Assembly (NCBI GenBank): GCA_018814965.1
Contig: JAHIYS010000069.1
Location: forward strand, 1-11,616
Source: Gammaproteobacteria bacterium
Lineage (GTDB): Bacteria > Pseudomonadota > Gammaproteobacteria > UBA9339
Reading direction: 5' to 3'
Length of the DNA stretch: 11,616 nt
Shown: in pieces, positions 1 through 7,238 of the stretch
Layout of the letters: every line of letters begins with the position of its first letter
Numbering within the stretch: position 1 is the first letter of the stretch
Program-made: the position numbers and the translations under genes
The notes under the pieces: model-generated
Database searches by the model: none
What the model saw: only the letters and a program-made list of their open reading frames with translations
Told to the model about the DNA's origin: nothing

Positions 1-332
1 ATAAGAATAAGAAAGCTGAGGTTAAGGGCTTTAAGGAGACAGCATTTTTTATTAGCGATACTAGACGTGTTGATAAAAAAAATCAGCCTATATATGGCCT
101 GTATTCTTCTATTAATCGAGGAAAGAAACAGGAGTTGGTTTCAGGAGTTAGTGAGATGCAAATTCTTTATGGAGTTGACATTGATGGCCAGGGTAGGGTG
201 AATAAATATTTGAAGGCGAGTGAGGTTGATGATTGGGATAGGGTTTTGATTGTGATGATAGGTTTGAAGTTTCAAGGATTAAGATTAACAAAACAAAAAA
301 ATATTTATATAAGATTGCGTGGGGATGGTTGA
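1..332 (+). CDS. pilW: Type IV pilus minor pilin PilW, C-terminal part (5' end outside window)
   Basis: The reading frame is open from base 3 and ends at TGA 330-332; the start lies upstream of the window. The visible 109 residues carry the C-terminal pattern typical of PilW: a short AFFISDT strand, then GLYSS, then ELVSGVSEMQILYGVDIDG followed by a VDDWDRVLIVMIGL strand. In the family this stretch packs the globular domain of a minor pilin that helps prime pilus assembly in the inner membrane and sits at the pilus tip. The next gene, a PilX-like protein, overlaps its stop codon, which is the usual pilW-pilX order and supports the call. The N-terminal prepilin peptide cannot be seen. The assignment rests on recalled family pattern, not an alignment. 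Confidence 0.8.
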   Translation, partial: KNKKAEVKGFKETAFFISDTRRVDKKNQPIYGLYSSINRGKKQELVSGVSEMQILYGVDIDGQGRVNKYLKASEVDDWDRVLIVMIGLKFQGLRLTKQKNIYIRLRGDG

Positions 333-738
333 GTTGAACCTAAGTTTGGTCAATACAAGAGGGTATATTTTGGTTGTGATGATGGTATTTCTATCAATTC
401 TTAGCATGCTTGCCCTTGGCATGTTAAATCTTGGCTTATTGGAAAGCAAGATGGATGGTTTTTCTCAGGATAAAATAAAATCTTTTTATATCGCGGAAAA
501 TTATTTATTACGGGCTAGGCAACAGATTGTTTTTGGAGGGGAGGTGACTAATGCTACTGTTGAAAAGATAGATGCTGATGAATGCGGGGTAACTTTTTAT
601 CGTTTAACATCAAAAGGGAATTATCGTGGAGCCGAAAGTGTTTTGCAAAGTACGATCGCTAAACTACATGAGGGTAGTGCTTGTGATGAAAAATTAAGAT
701 TAACCGCTAAAGGTCAATCTTTTGTGATTATAAAATAG
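325..738 (+). CDS. pilX: Type IV pilus minor pilin PilX-like protein
   Basis: A 137-residue protein from ATG 325; an in-frame GTG at 319 is the alternative start and adds two residues. The N-terminus is a short leader ending in R-G, then YILVVMMVFLSILSMLALGM, a class III (prepilin peptidase type) signal and hydrophobic helix. A LESKM segment and an IAENYLLRARQQI helix follow, matching the KM...AAEAALRA pattern of PilX. Residue +5 after the cleavage Gly is Val, not Glu; I recall some PilX/GspK-type pilins also lacking Glu5. Four cysteine-poor beta segments make up the small globular part. It overlaps pilW by 8 nt, so translation is probably coupled. The large tip adhesin gene pilY1, often next in this cluster, is absent: downstream are only repeats and convergent ybeY. 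Confidence 0.7.
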   Translation: MVELNLSLVNTRGYILVVMMVFLSILSMLALGMLNLGLLESKMDGFSQDKIKSFYIAENYLLRARQQIVFGGEVTNATVEKIDADECGVTFYRLTSKGNYRGAESVLQSTIAKLHEGSACDEKLRLTAKGQSFVIIK

Positions 739-790
739 AGTTAGATTTTATCTAAATCTGGAGTTTACAAAAAGAGTACTGCATTGAGCT

Positions 791-892
791 GTCATCGCGA
801 GCGAAATATTTTTTTATTTCGCGTGGCGATCCAAAGAGCCAATAATGCATTGGATTGCTTTGTCATGAGGTTTGCTCATTTCTCGCAATGAC
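791..892. repeat. Cloverleaf-like palindromic repeat (REP-type)
   Basis: The outer arms GTCATCGCGAG (791-801) and CTCGCAATGAC (882-892) pair at 10 of 11 positions. Inside are three further stems: 801-808 with 815-822 (8 bp, T-rich loop), GCGATCCAA 826-834 with TTGGATTGC 850-858 (9 bp, one G-T), and ATGAG 865-869 with CTCAT 875-879. The core words (GTCATTGCGAG, GCAATCCA) match a palindrome widely dispersed in many bacterial genomes. It lies between convergent pilX and ybeY and encodes no plausible protein. Confidence 0.75.
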
Positions 893-930
893 TTGGTTCC
901 ATATTTTAGGGAGCCGCAATAATAAGTAGT

Positions 931-1030
931 TTCCTGAAGGGATAAATATAACAGCCCAGCCAAAGACTCGCGTTGTTTGCGAGTCGCAGGGCTGGGTAAT
1001 TGATCGTAAAACTAATCCTAGCTCGAAGAG
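931..1030 (-). repeat. Degenerate copy of the CCCAGCC palindromic/MITE family
   Basis: The core hairpin has nested stems CCCAGCC 955-961 / GGCTGGG 990-996 and GACTCGC 965-971 / GCGAGTC 979-985. The reverse complement of the element at 7239-7422 aligns along this stretch: GAAGGG, TAAATATAA, the core, GGGCTGGGTAA and AGCTCGAAG occur in the same order. I see no terminal inverted repeats or target duplication here, so this is an eroded or partial copy. Coordinates are approximate. Confidence 0.65.
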
Positions 1031-1101
1031 CAAAATAAAATTCTTTAGATTTAGATTTTTTCTCAGCAATCTATAGAGTTTTGAGCTTGCAATTTAATTT
1101 C

Positions 1102-1183
1102 CATTATACCCAGCCCACGGCTGCACAAACAGTGTGTGGCTTAGACTTGGCCAGTATATTATCCTTTCGAAGCTTGTTAATAT
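1102..1183 (+). repeat. Second degenerate copy of the same family, inverted relative to its neighbour
   Basis: CATTATACCCAGCCCACGG (from 1102), CACAAAC, a GTGTG segment, CTTAG, TATATTAT and CTTTCG follow the same order as in the 7239-7422 element, in the same orientation as that copy and opposite to the copy at 931-1030. The core is more mutated (TTGGCCAG in place of GGCTGGG). It starts 12 bases past the ybeY stop, so any hairpin it forms would lie in the 3' end of that transcript. Confidence 0.5.
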
Positions 1184-1195
1184 TAAAAGAGTTAA

Positions 1196-1645
1196 CTATT
1201 GTTGGTAGGGGTCAGTAAATCCCAATTTTTTTAAGTGCTTTATTTCTAGTTTTTCCATTTTTTCTGCATCCTTATCTTTTTCATGGGTGTATCCCAAAAG
1301 GTGTAATACGCCGTGAATGGTTAAGTGAGCGAAATGAGCTGTCGCCGTTTTGTCTTGTAATTTAGCTTCTTGTTTTACCAGTTGGACACAGATTGCAAGA
1401 TCGCCAAGCATGTTGGTTTTGATCCCAAACGGGGTCTCAAATGGAAAAGAGATAATGTTGGTTGGCTTATTTTTTTTACGATATTTCTTATTTAAGTCGG
1501 TAATCTCTTTAGTGCTGACAAGCCGAATGACTACCTCATGGTTTTTTTTACTATTTGATAAAGCTTGATTTACCCATTTTGTAAACTGTTGTTTGCTGGG
1601 CAACGTTTTAGCTTTGCTGATTTTTTGTAGGATTATTTTATTCAT
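1196..1645 (-). CDS. ybeY: Endoribonuclease YbeY, 16S rRNA 3'-end maturation factor
   Basis: A 149-residue protein, the normal size for this single-domain metalloprotein family. The zinc site HGVLHLLGYTH is at residues 111-121, with His111, His115 and His121 all present. The common GYDH is GYTH here (Thr120). An upstream LNKKYRKKNKPTNIISFPFE stretch (51-70) corresponds to the conserved YRGKDxPTNVLSFPFE segment with its Arg. YbeY acts on 70S ribosome quality control and 16S rRNA 3'-end processing in the cytoplasm. Its ATG overlaps the TGA of phoH (ATGA, 4 nt), so the pair is one operon with coupled translation, as in the E. coli ybeZ-ybeY arrangement. The usual next genes (ybeX, lnt) are missing; repeat DNA follows instead. 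Confidence 0.93.
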   Translation of the reverse strand: MNKIILQKISKAKTLPSKQQFTKWVNQALSNSKKNHEVVIRLVSTKEITDLNKKYRKKNKPTNIISFPFETPFGIKTNMLGDLAICVQLVKQEAKLQDKTATAHFAHLTIHGVLHLLGYTHEKDKDAEKMEKLEIKHLKKLGFTDPYQQ

Positions 1646-2583
1646 TTGCTACTCGCTTTATCATAGGCCTCGACAATTTTTTGAACTAAAGGGTGGCGGA
1701 CCACGTCATATGATTGAAAAAAGTTAAAGCTTATTTCTGGTTCATTTTTTAATACTTGCAGTGCATGTACTAAACCTGATTTTTTATCTTTGGCCAGATC
1801 AATTTGGGTAATGTCTCCAGTAATTACTGCTTTTGAGCCAAAACCAATCCTGGTTAGAAACATTTTCATTTGTTCTGTGGTGGTATTTTGACTTTCATCT
1901 AAAATAATAAAGGCGGAATTTAAAGTTCGGCCACGCATAAACGCTAAAGGAGCAATCTCAATTACATTTTCAGCTATTAGTTTTTCTACTTGTTTTGTAC
2001 CAACAGTTTCATAGAGAGCATCGTATAGGGGGCGTAAATATGGATCAACCTTGTCGGCAATGTTTCCAGGTAAAAATCCAAGGCGTTCACCTGCTTCTAC
2101 GGCCGGTCTTACTAGGACAATACGGCTTACCAGCTCTTTTTCTAAAGCAGCAACAGCGCATGCTACCGCAAGAAAGGTTTTTCCTGTCCCAGCCGGTCCT
2201 ACACTAAATATAACATCATGTTTTAGGATATTTTTAATGTAGTTGATTTGATTTTGACTATGGGGGGTTATGATGGTTTTTTTAGTGCGGATTTTGATTC
2301 TTTCATGTTCTGCTGTTGGAGTTGAGGTTTTTGCTCCCTGTAGCATTAAGTGAATTTTTTCTGAGGTTAAATTTGTTTGAGATGAGGTCATCGCATACAG
2401 CTCTTGCAATAATTTTGACGTTTTCAGAGTTTGATTTTTAGGGCCTTTAATCACAAAACAATGCCCGCGGTTAGCAATTGTCACTTCAAGTGATTTCTCA
2501 ATCTGCTGTAAGTGCTTGTTATGCGTGCCACAGAGGGTATTTAGGCGTTGATTATTTTCAGGGGTTAATAGTAATTTCATCAT
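1642..2583 (-). CDS. ybeZ: PhoH-family ATPase (YbeZ)
   Basis: A 313-residue cytoplasmic P-loop protein. The N-terminal part (about 1-100) is the small nucleic-acid-binding-like region of the family. The PhoH ATPase domain follows: Walker A GPAGTGKT (129-136), VLVRPAVEAGERLGFLPG (156-173), Walker B FIILDESQN (225-233), VITGD sensor-like motif (253-257), and DVVRH near the end with a probable arginine finger. All key residues are intact. YbeZ is the partner of YbeY in RNA metabolism and ribosome maturation, and the 4-nt overlap with ybeY fits. Two tandem ATG codons open the gene (2581-2583 and 2578-2580); no clear Shine-Dalgarno is visible before either. miaB, often upstream, is not here; the gene is divergent from rodA. 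Confidence 0.93.
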   Translation of the reverse strand: MMKLLLTPENNQRLNTLCGTHNKHLQQIEKSLEVTIANRGHCFVIKGPKNQTLKTSKLLQELYAMTSSQTNLTSEKIHLMLQGAKTSTPTAEHERIKIRTKKTIITPHSQNQINYIKNILKHDVIFSVGPAGTGKTFLAVACAVAALEKELVSRIVLVRPAVEAGERLGFLPGNIADKVDPYLRPLYDALYETVGTKQVEKLIAENVIEIAPLAFMRGRTLNSAFIILDESQNTTTEQMKMFLTRIGFGSKAVITGDITQIDLAKDKKSGLVHALQVLKNEPEISFNFFQSYDVVRHPLVQKIVEAYDKASSK

Positions 2584-2931
2584 ATATTAGTAAAGCAAAT
2601 AAGGTTAATTTTATCCCAAACCATGTCTAGGTAGTTGCAATACTTATGGGAACGTTTAAGATATTGAGTATTCACTTAAATTTGGTCCAAAAGCATTAAA
2701 ATTTATATTAAATTAGATTCAATTTAGATGATTGAATAAAAAGTAACTCGTTTCATTATATTAAACATTTTCTTTATTGCAACTATTGGATCTGGGTTGA
2801 AGTGATTTAGAATTTATTTTTCAAATGCTTTATGGTGGAGTAATTAAATAGAGAATTTGTAAGACGAAAGCTGTTAGGTAAATACATAGGGTTGTTGTTT
2901 AGGCTTAGTCAAACTGATAAATCGAGGTTTT
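2584..2931. other. Divergent intergenic region between phoH and rodA
   Basis: 348 bases without a credible gene, AT-rich. It must hold the start signals for both phoH (-) and rodA (+). The best rodA candidate is a -10 TAGAAT at 2808-2813 with a weak -35 TTGGAT at 2786-2791 and a 16-bp spacer. A second, weaker possibility is TTGGTC followed about 18 bases later by TATTAA near 2685-2715. The rodA GTG start has GAGG at 2924-2927, four bases upstream. I see no strong palindrome or riboswitch-like structure. Confidence 0.35.
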
Positions 2932-4068
2932 GTGAGTTATAATTTATTATCAAGAGATCATAAAAAAACCAGGGGTAATGCTTTAATCAAAATATGGAAG
3001 CGTCTGCATATTGATTTTATGTTATTACTAGGAATCTTGGTGCTTGGTATCATAAGCTTAGGCATCCTTTATAGTGTCAATAATCAGAATTCTACTTTGT
3101 TTTGGCATCAAATCATAAACTTTAGTTTTGCTTTTGGTGTGATGTTTATTTTTGCTCAGATCCCTATATATCGTTATCAATCTTTAGTGCCATGGTTTTT
3201 TTGTTTGACATTATTGATGTTGTTGGTGGTAATGAGCTCTGGTGTGATCAGTAGGGGAGCTCAGCGATGGCTAAACTTTGGCATGGTTCGTTTTCAGCCA
3301 TCAGAATTAATGAAGCTTGCTATGCCGATGATGTTAGCTTGGTACTTGCGCAATAAAACATTTCCTTTGCATATAAAAGAGTTATTTTATAGCGGCATTA
3401 TTATTATCTTGCCAGCCTTAATAATAGCTAAACAGCCTGATTTGGGTACAGCTATCTTGGTGTCAGCAACTGGTTGCTTTGTCCTGCTATTGGCTGGTAT
3501 TACATGGAGGATAATAATAAGCGTGAGTATTTTTCTAGTATCTGTAGTACCAATTGTTTGGCGGTTTATGCATTCTTATCAGAAAATGCGGTTGCTTACT
3601 TTTTTATCTCCAGAAAGTGATCCTTTTGGTAGCGGTTATAATATTATTCAATCAAAAATTGCTATTGGTTCTGGTGGTTGGTTGGGCAAAGGGTGGTTGC
3701 ATGGTTCTCAGGCATATTTACAATTCTTGCCAGAGCGTTCAACAGATTTTATTTTTGCTGTATATGCAGAGGAGTTTGGGTTTATAGGGAGTCTTTTGTT
3801 ATTTGCTATTTTTATCTACATTATGGGGCGCAGTTTATATATTAGCGCTAATGCTCAAGATACATTTTCGCGTCTTCTTGCTGGTAGTTTAACTCTAACT
3901 TTCTTTACATCATTTTTTGTAAATATTGGTATGGTTATGGGTGTGTTGCCAGTGGTTGGGGTTCCATTGCCGCTTGTTAGCTATGGTGGTAGTTCGCTAA
4001 TAACATTTATGACCGGTTTTGGGATAATAATGTCGGTACAGGCCCACCGCAAGCTAATCGGAAGCTAG
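2932..4068 (+). CDS. rodA: Rod shape-determining SEDS glycosyltransferase RodA
   Basis: A 378-residue polytopic membrane protein of the RodA/FtsW/SpoVE family, close to E. coli RodA in length. After a basic N-terminus come about ten transmembrane helices. Family signatures are intact: FGMVRFQPSELMKL (116-129), AKQPDLGTA (166-174), the large periplasmic loop YQKMRLLTFLSPESDPFGSG, then GKGWLHGSQAYLQFLPE with the catalytic Asp expected at Asp272 in RSTDF, and LVSYGGSS (348-355). RodA polymerises lipid II into glycan strands during cell elongation, normally with the transpeptidase PBP2 (mrdA), which is not adjacent here. The start is GTG with GAGG 4 nt upstream. The next gene begins 11 nt after the stop, so they probably share a transcript. 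The recognisable loop motifs favour RodA over FtsW. Confidence 0.95.
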   Translation: MSYNLLSRDHKKTRGNALIKIWKRLHIDFMLLLGILVLGIISLGILYSVNNQNSTLFWHQIINFSFAFGVMFIFAQIPIYRYQSLVPWFFCLTLLMLLVVMSSGVISRGAQRWLNFGMVRFQPSELMKLAMPMMLAWYLRNKTFPLHIKELFYSGIIIILPALIIAKQPDLGTAILVSATGCFVLLLAGITWRIIISVSIFLVSVVPIVWRFMHSYQKMRLLTFLSPESDPFGSGYNIIQSKIAIGSGGWLGKGWLHGSQAYLQFLPERSTDFIFAVYAEEFGFIGSLLLFAIFIYIMGRSLYISANAQDTFSRLLAGSLTLTFFTSFFVNIGMVMGVLPVVGVPLPLVSYGGSSLITFMTGFGIIMSVQAHRKLIGS

Positions 4069-4079
4069 GTAATAGTTTT

Positions 4080-5762
4080 ATGAATGATTCATATTCGACC
4101 GCGTTGCATGAGCATCAATTAGGTAATCTTGATTTAGCCGAGGAACTTTACCATTTGGCTCTTAAAGGAGATCCAAAAAATTGTGAAGTTTTGCATCTGT
4201 TAGGTATTTTACGATCCCAGCGACAGGATTATTTGAATGCTCACTATTTTATAGAACGTGCATTAGTGATCGATCAAGATTCTGCCACTTTACATAATAG
4301 TATGGGTAATGTTTTGCAAAAGCTTGGTCAGCATGAACGGGCTATTTCTCATTATGCAACCGCTTTAAATCTAGAGCCTAATAACGCTTCAGTACATAAT
4401 AATTTAGGAAATATTTTTTACCAGCTAGATAAAATATCTGAAGCTAAAAAGCATTATTCTGAGGCAATCCGCTTACGTCCTGGGTATGTTGATGCATATT
4501 ATAACTTGAGTCTGGTTTTAATTAAGCAGGATCTAGCGTCAGAAGCTATGGGGCATTTAGAGTCGGTCATAAATCTCTCCCCTCAGCATGGTTTAGCTCA
4601 CAGTAATTTGGCGTATTTACTCCAGTTGCAGGGGGATTATGATCGAGCTATGCAGTATTATCAAAGAGCTTTAGATATTTTAGGGGACAGTGTTTTATCT
4701 CATCATAATTTAGGGGTAATTTTTACCAAAAGGGGCAAAAATGATGAGGCAATATACCATTTTAAAAAAGTTTTAGATTTACAGCCAGATCATCTTGAGG
4801 CTTTGCATAATTTGGGCTCAATTTTTTTGTTACAAAGAAAGCCTAAAGAGGCATTGCCATTTTTTTTGCAATTGGCCCAGATATCTAAAGATTTTGATAC
4901 TTACTATAATTTAGGGGTTATTTATCTAGATATGGCTCTTTTTGAAGAAGCAGCTGGATATTTTAATAAGAGTTTGAAGATCTCGCCGAATGATTTTTCA
5001 ACCAACCTTAATTTAGGGGCTATTTATTTACAACTTAGGGATTTTGTCCAGGCGGAGCATTATTATCTTAAATCATCGCATCTGCAACCAGACAATGAAG
5101 AGGTGAGATATATCTTGGCAGCGATCCAGCAAAATGGGTCTAGCCAAAAAGCGCCTCTTATATATGTGCAGCATCTATTTGATCAATATGCTCCATATTT
5201 TGATAAACATTTAAAGATTCTTGATCATCAAGCGCCGCAGGTTTTATTTGATGCTGTTTGTAAGGAGCTTGGTGAAGAGGGGCAATCTTTGATGATATTG
5301 GATCTGGGGTGTGGTACTGGCTTAGCTGGCGATAAATTCAAATCAATCTCCAAAACTATTGTTGGGATTGATATTTCAGAGGGGATGTTAGATAAGGCGC
5401 GTAACAAGGGCATTTATACGGATCTAAAGTTAGGATCTATTGAGGATCTGTTGCCTATGTTTAGTAATGTAGGATTGATTTTGGCCGCAGATTCTTTAGT
5501 TTATTTTGGTGATCTGGAGAGTGTTTTTGCAAAATGTCGTCATGCTTTGGATTTTGGTGGTATTTTTGCTTTTACTATTGAAAGTACCGATCTCTATCCT
5601 TTTGTATTACAGCGTTCGGCAAGATTTGCTCATTCAGATAAGTACATAAAAGAGATCGCAATGTTAAATGACTTTATCCTGTTACAGTCAAGCAGTATCC
5701 ATTTAAGAAAACAGGATGATTCTTATATAGATGGATATTTATTCGTGTTGAGAAGGGGTTAG
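4080..5762 (+). CDS. TPR-repeat protein fused to a SAM-dependent methyltransferase (COG4976-like)
   Basis: A 560-residue fusion. Residues 1-345 are about ten tetratricopeptide repeats with regular NLG/A-Y-A-L-P spacing, for example HNSMGNVLQKLGQHERAISH (72-91). A linker YVQHLFDQYAPYFDKHL (362-378) is the signature segment I associate with TPR-linked methyltransferases of this type. The catalytic domain has motif I ILDLGCGTG (406-414), the acidic residue GIDIS (429-433) that would bind the SAM ribose, and a later ADSLVYFGDLE segment. It has no signal peptide or membrane helix, so it should be cytoplasmic. The substrate is unknown; the TPR array implies a protein partner. It starts 11 nt after rodA with AGG overlapping the rodA stop codon, suggesting coupled translation. 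Function beyond methyl transfer is not inferable from sequence. Confidence 0.85.
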   Translation: MNDSYSTALHEHQLGNLDLAEELYHLALKGDPKNCEVLHLLGILRSQRQDYLNAHYFIERALVIDQDSATLHNSMGNVLQKLGQHERAISHYATALNLEPNNASVHNNLGNIFYQLDKISEAKKHYSEAIRLRPGYVDAYYNLSLVLIKQDLASEAMGHLESVINLSPQHGLAHSNLAYLLQLQGDYDRAMQYYQRALDILGDSVLSHHNLGVIFTKRGKNDEAIYHFKKVLDLQPDHLEALHNLGSIFLLQRKPKEALPFFLQLAQISKDFDTYYNLGVIYLDMALFEEAAGYFNKSLKISPNDFSTNLNLGAIYLQLRDFVQAEHYYLKSSHLQPDNEEVRYILAAIQQNGSSQKAPLIYVQHLFDQYAPYFDKHLKILDHQAPQVLFDAVCKELGEEGQSLMILDLGCGTGLAGDKFKSISKTIVGIDISEGMLDKARNKGIYTDLKLGSIEDLLPMFSNVGLILAADSLVYFGDLESVFAKCRHALDFGGIFAFTIESTDLYPFVLQRSARFAHSDKYIKEIAMLNDFILLQSSSIHLRKQDDSYIDGYLFVLRRG

Positions 5763-6063
5763 ATTGCTGACTAGCATAAGATTGTTTTTGTAATTTCATG
5801 CTTCCAGTCTCTTACCTACAGTTATAAACCCTGGTGTTTAGGTTAAATAACAGATGAATTATTATCATCTATAAGGTTATGTTTATCAGATAACATATTG
5901 TTTTTAAACAGTTATGCCGTAATAGTAAATATTGCATAAAAATCAATCAGTTTGGTGTTATTTTCAAAAAAAATAAGTAAAATCAAATATCTACAGCATG
6001 ACAAAGGTTGCGAACAGGTTGGAATAAGTTGGATATTCCTAGCTATATGCTATAATATAAGCT
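5763..6063. other. Intergenic region upstream of rlpA with a weak AT-rich hairpin
   Basis: 301 bases with no credible gene. One stem-loop, TATGTT 5878-5883 / AACATA 5892-5897, is followed closely by TTGTTTTT and could be a weak terminator for the rodA-methyltransferase unit, but the stem is short and AT-only apart from one G-C pair. The 3' end holds the rlpA promoter, described separately. Confidence 0.25.
6029..6056 (+). promoter_or_regulatory. Extended -10 sigma70-type promoter of rlpA
   Basis: A consensus TATAAT lies at 6051-6056, preceded by TGC (TGn extended -10, 6048-6050). A partial -35 TTGGAT lies at 6029-6034, with a 16-bp spacer. The predicted transcription start is about 6062-6064, directly on the first ATG of rlpA. 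Confidence 0.6.
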
Positions 6064-6939
6064 ATGAAAAGAATGAATAGGTTGTTGTGCTTGTACTCAA
6101 GCACAGTTGTTTTGCGTCGTGATGTGGCTGCTATATTAGTGTTTGCTTTTTGTTTGACTCAACTAAGTGGATGCGGTGTGGTTAAACAAAAGACTCCAGG
6201 TTATGATGGTCCACCTAAAATCGATGTTGATCCTTCTAGAGTTCGTGATGCTGTACCTAGGGTAGAGCCTTTGCACCCTTATGGCACCAAGGATTATGTT
6301 TTGAAAGGGCGCCACTATAAGGTTCTCAAGAGCTCCAAAGGTTATGTTAAGCGTGGTTATGCTTCTTGGTATGGGTCTAAATTTCATGGCCTAGAAACCT
6401 CTACTCAAGAGAGGTTTAATTTGTATGGAATGACTGCTGCTAGTCCTGAACTACCATTGCCATCCTATGTTCAAGTAACAAATTTGCGTAATGGTAAAAA
6501 AGTGGTAGTTAGAGTTAATGACCGTGGTCCATTTTATGGTAATCGTATTTTAGATTTATCTTATGCTGCTGCTAAAAAGCTCGGATTTGCAGATCATGGT
6601 GTGGCTCCAGTTAAAATTGTAGCCATCGATCCAAAAACTTGGGCTAAGGATAATGCCGTTAATAAGCCCCAGTACGCCAGTAAAGACAAAGAGCTGCCTC
6701 AACCTAATCTAAATAAATCTCAAATATTTTTACAGCTAGGAGCTTTTGCTCAGCTTGATAATGCTAAGATATTGTCTAGCAAGGTTAATAAGATTATAGA
6801 TCGACCAATCAATATTGAGCATAAGTCTGACCTGTATCGGGTTAAAATTGGTCCATTAGCAAGTTCTAGTCAAAGTGACCAGCTCAAAAGTTTATTGGAA
6901 CAACATGGTTTTGAAGATATTACCGTAATTGGTGGATAA
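6064..6939 (+). CDS. rlpA: Septal ring lipoprotein RlpA (lytic transglycosylase fold with SPOR domain)
   Basis: A 291-residue lipoprotein from ATG 6064. The signal peptide hydrophobic core VAAILVFAFC leads to lipobox LSGC with the lipidated Cys37. The double-psi beta-barrel domain spans about 97-190: GYASWYGSKFHGLETSTQE, LPLPSYVQVTNLRNGKKVVV, then VNDRGPFYGNRILDLSYAA with the key Asp153 and Glu116. A C-terminal SPOR domain (about 219-291, IFLQLGAFAQ to YRVKIGPL) should target it to denuded glycan at the septum. In some species RlpA is a lytic transglycosylase. The usual TAAH is TAAS here (Ser127). The N-region before the hydrophobic core is unusually long (20 residues), and the promoter abuts ATG 6064, so the start may be ATG 6073 or TTG 6112; the latter gives a textbook short lipoprotein signal (MRRDVAAIL...). 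dacA is the next gene, but with a terminator and its own promoter between. Confidence 0.92.
   Translation: MKRMNRLLCLYSSTVVLRRDVAAILVFAFCLTQLSGCGVVKQKTPGYDGPPKIDVDPSRVRDAVPRVEPLHPYGTKDYVLKGRHYKVLKSSKGYVKRGYASWYGSKFHGLETSTQERFNLYGMTAASPELPLPSYVQVTNLRNGKKVVVRVNDRGPFYGNRILDLSYAAAKKLGFADHGVAPVKIVAIDPKTWAKDNAVNKPQYASKDKELPQPNLNKSQIFLQLGAFAQLDNAKILSSKVNKIIDRPINIEHKSDLYRVKIGPLASSSQSDQLKSLLEQHGFEDITVIGG
6087..6104 (+). promoter_or_regulatory. Perfect 7-bp stem-loop at the 5' end of the rlpA message
   Basis: GTGCTTG (6087-6093), loop TACT, CAAGCAC (6098-6104) form a perfect hairpin about 24 nt from the predicted transcription start and 7 nt before the alternative TTG start at 6112. If translation begins at 6112 this is a 5' leader hairpin; if it begins at 6064 it lies in the signal-peptide coding region. 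A function in stability or translation control is inference. Confidence 0.4.
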
Positions 6940-7041
6940 ACTTTTTGTTTATTAAACTATTATTGTGATTCCGACGATTAGGGGGTTATGTTTTGTCCCT
7001 GCTGATTGCTGTTAAATTCATAAAATAAAAGTTAGCCGAAT

Positions 7042-7097
7042 AAAGAATTGTAATATTTGGTGCTGATAGCGCCACCTTATAATTCTTTTTTGTTTTT
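7042..7097 (+). terminator. Intrinsic terminator downstream of rlpA
   Basis: AAAGAATTGTAA (7042-7053) pairs with TTATAATTCTTT (7077-7088) over 12 bp with one G-U. An inner GGTG/CACC stem extends the hairpin, and TTTGTTTTT follows. It lies about 100 nt past the rlpA stop, so it would release a transcript with a long 3' tail. Confidence 0.55.
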
Positions 7098-7238
7098 ATT
7101 ATTCTTGTCTTGATACCTCCTCAGTATTTCTATCTATAAACCTGGAAAATGTGGCAAGGATTGATTATAACAATCCTATTATCATAAATTTTATAGATCA
7201 GGATTATTTTTTGAAATTTAATATGGTTTTGGTATAAA

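Noticed and set aside
743..759. AGATTT/AAATCT hairpin just after the pilX stop
   Set aside because: A 6-bp AT-rich stem without a following T-run; too weak to call a terminator.
863..1069. 68-codon minus-strand reading frame, C-terminus VIARNEQTS
   Set aside because: It runs through the palindromic repeats; VIARNE-type peptides are a well-known spurious translation of the GTCATTGCGAG repeat. No ribosome site, no domain.
739..1195. CRISPR-like array suspected from recurring palindromes
   Set aside because: Copies are few, irregularly spaced, inverted relative to one another, and there are no uniform spacers or cas genes.
1995..2242. Two plus-strand frames opposite phoH, and a 72-codon frame opposite ybeY (1350-1568)
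   Set aside because: Antisense shadows of two strongly conserved genes; composition and hydrophobicity show no protein character.
3554..3787. Alternative-frame ORF inside rodA
   Set aside because: It overlaps the catalytic loop of an unmistakable RodA in another frame.
7158..7176. GGATTG/CAATCC hairpin between rlpA and dacA
   Set aside because: Short stem with no T-run or conserved context; not distinguishable from chance in AT-rich DNA.
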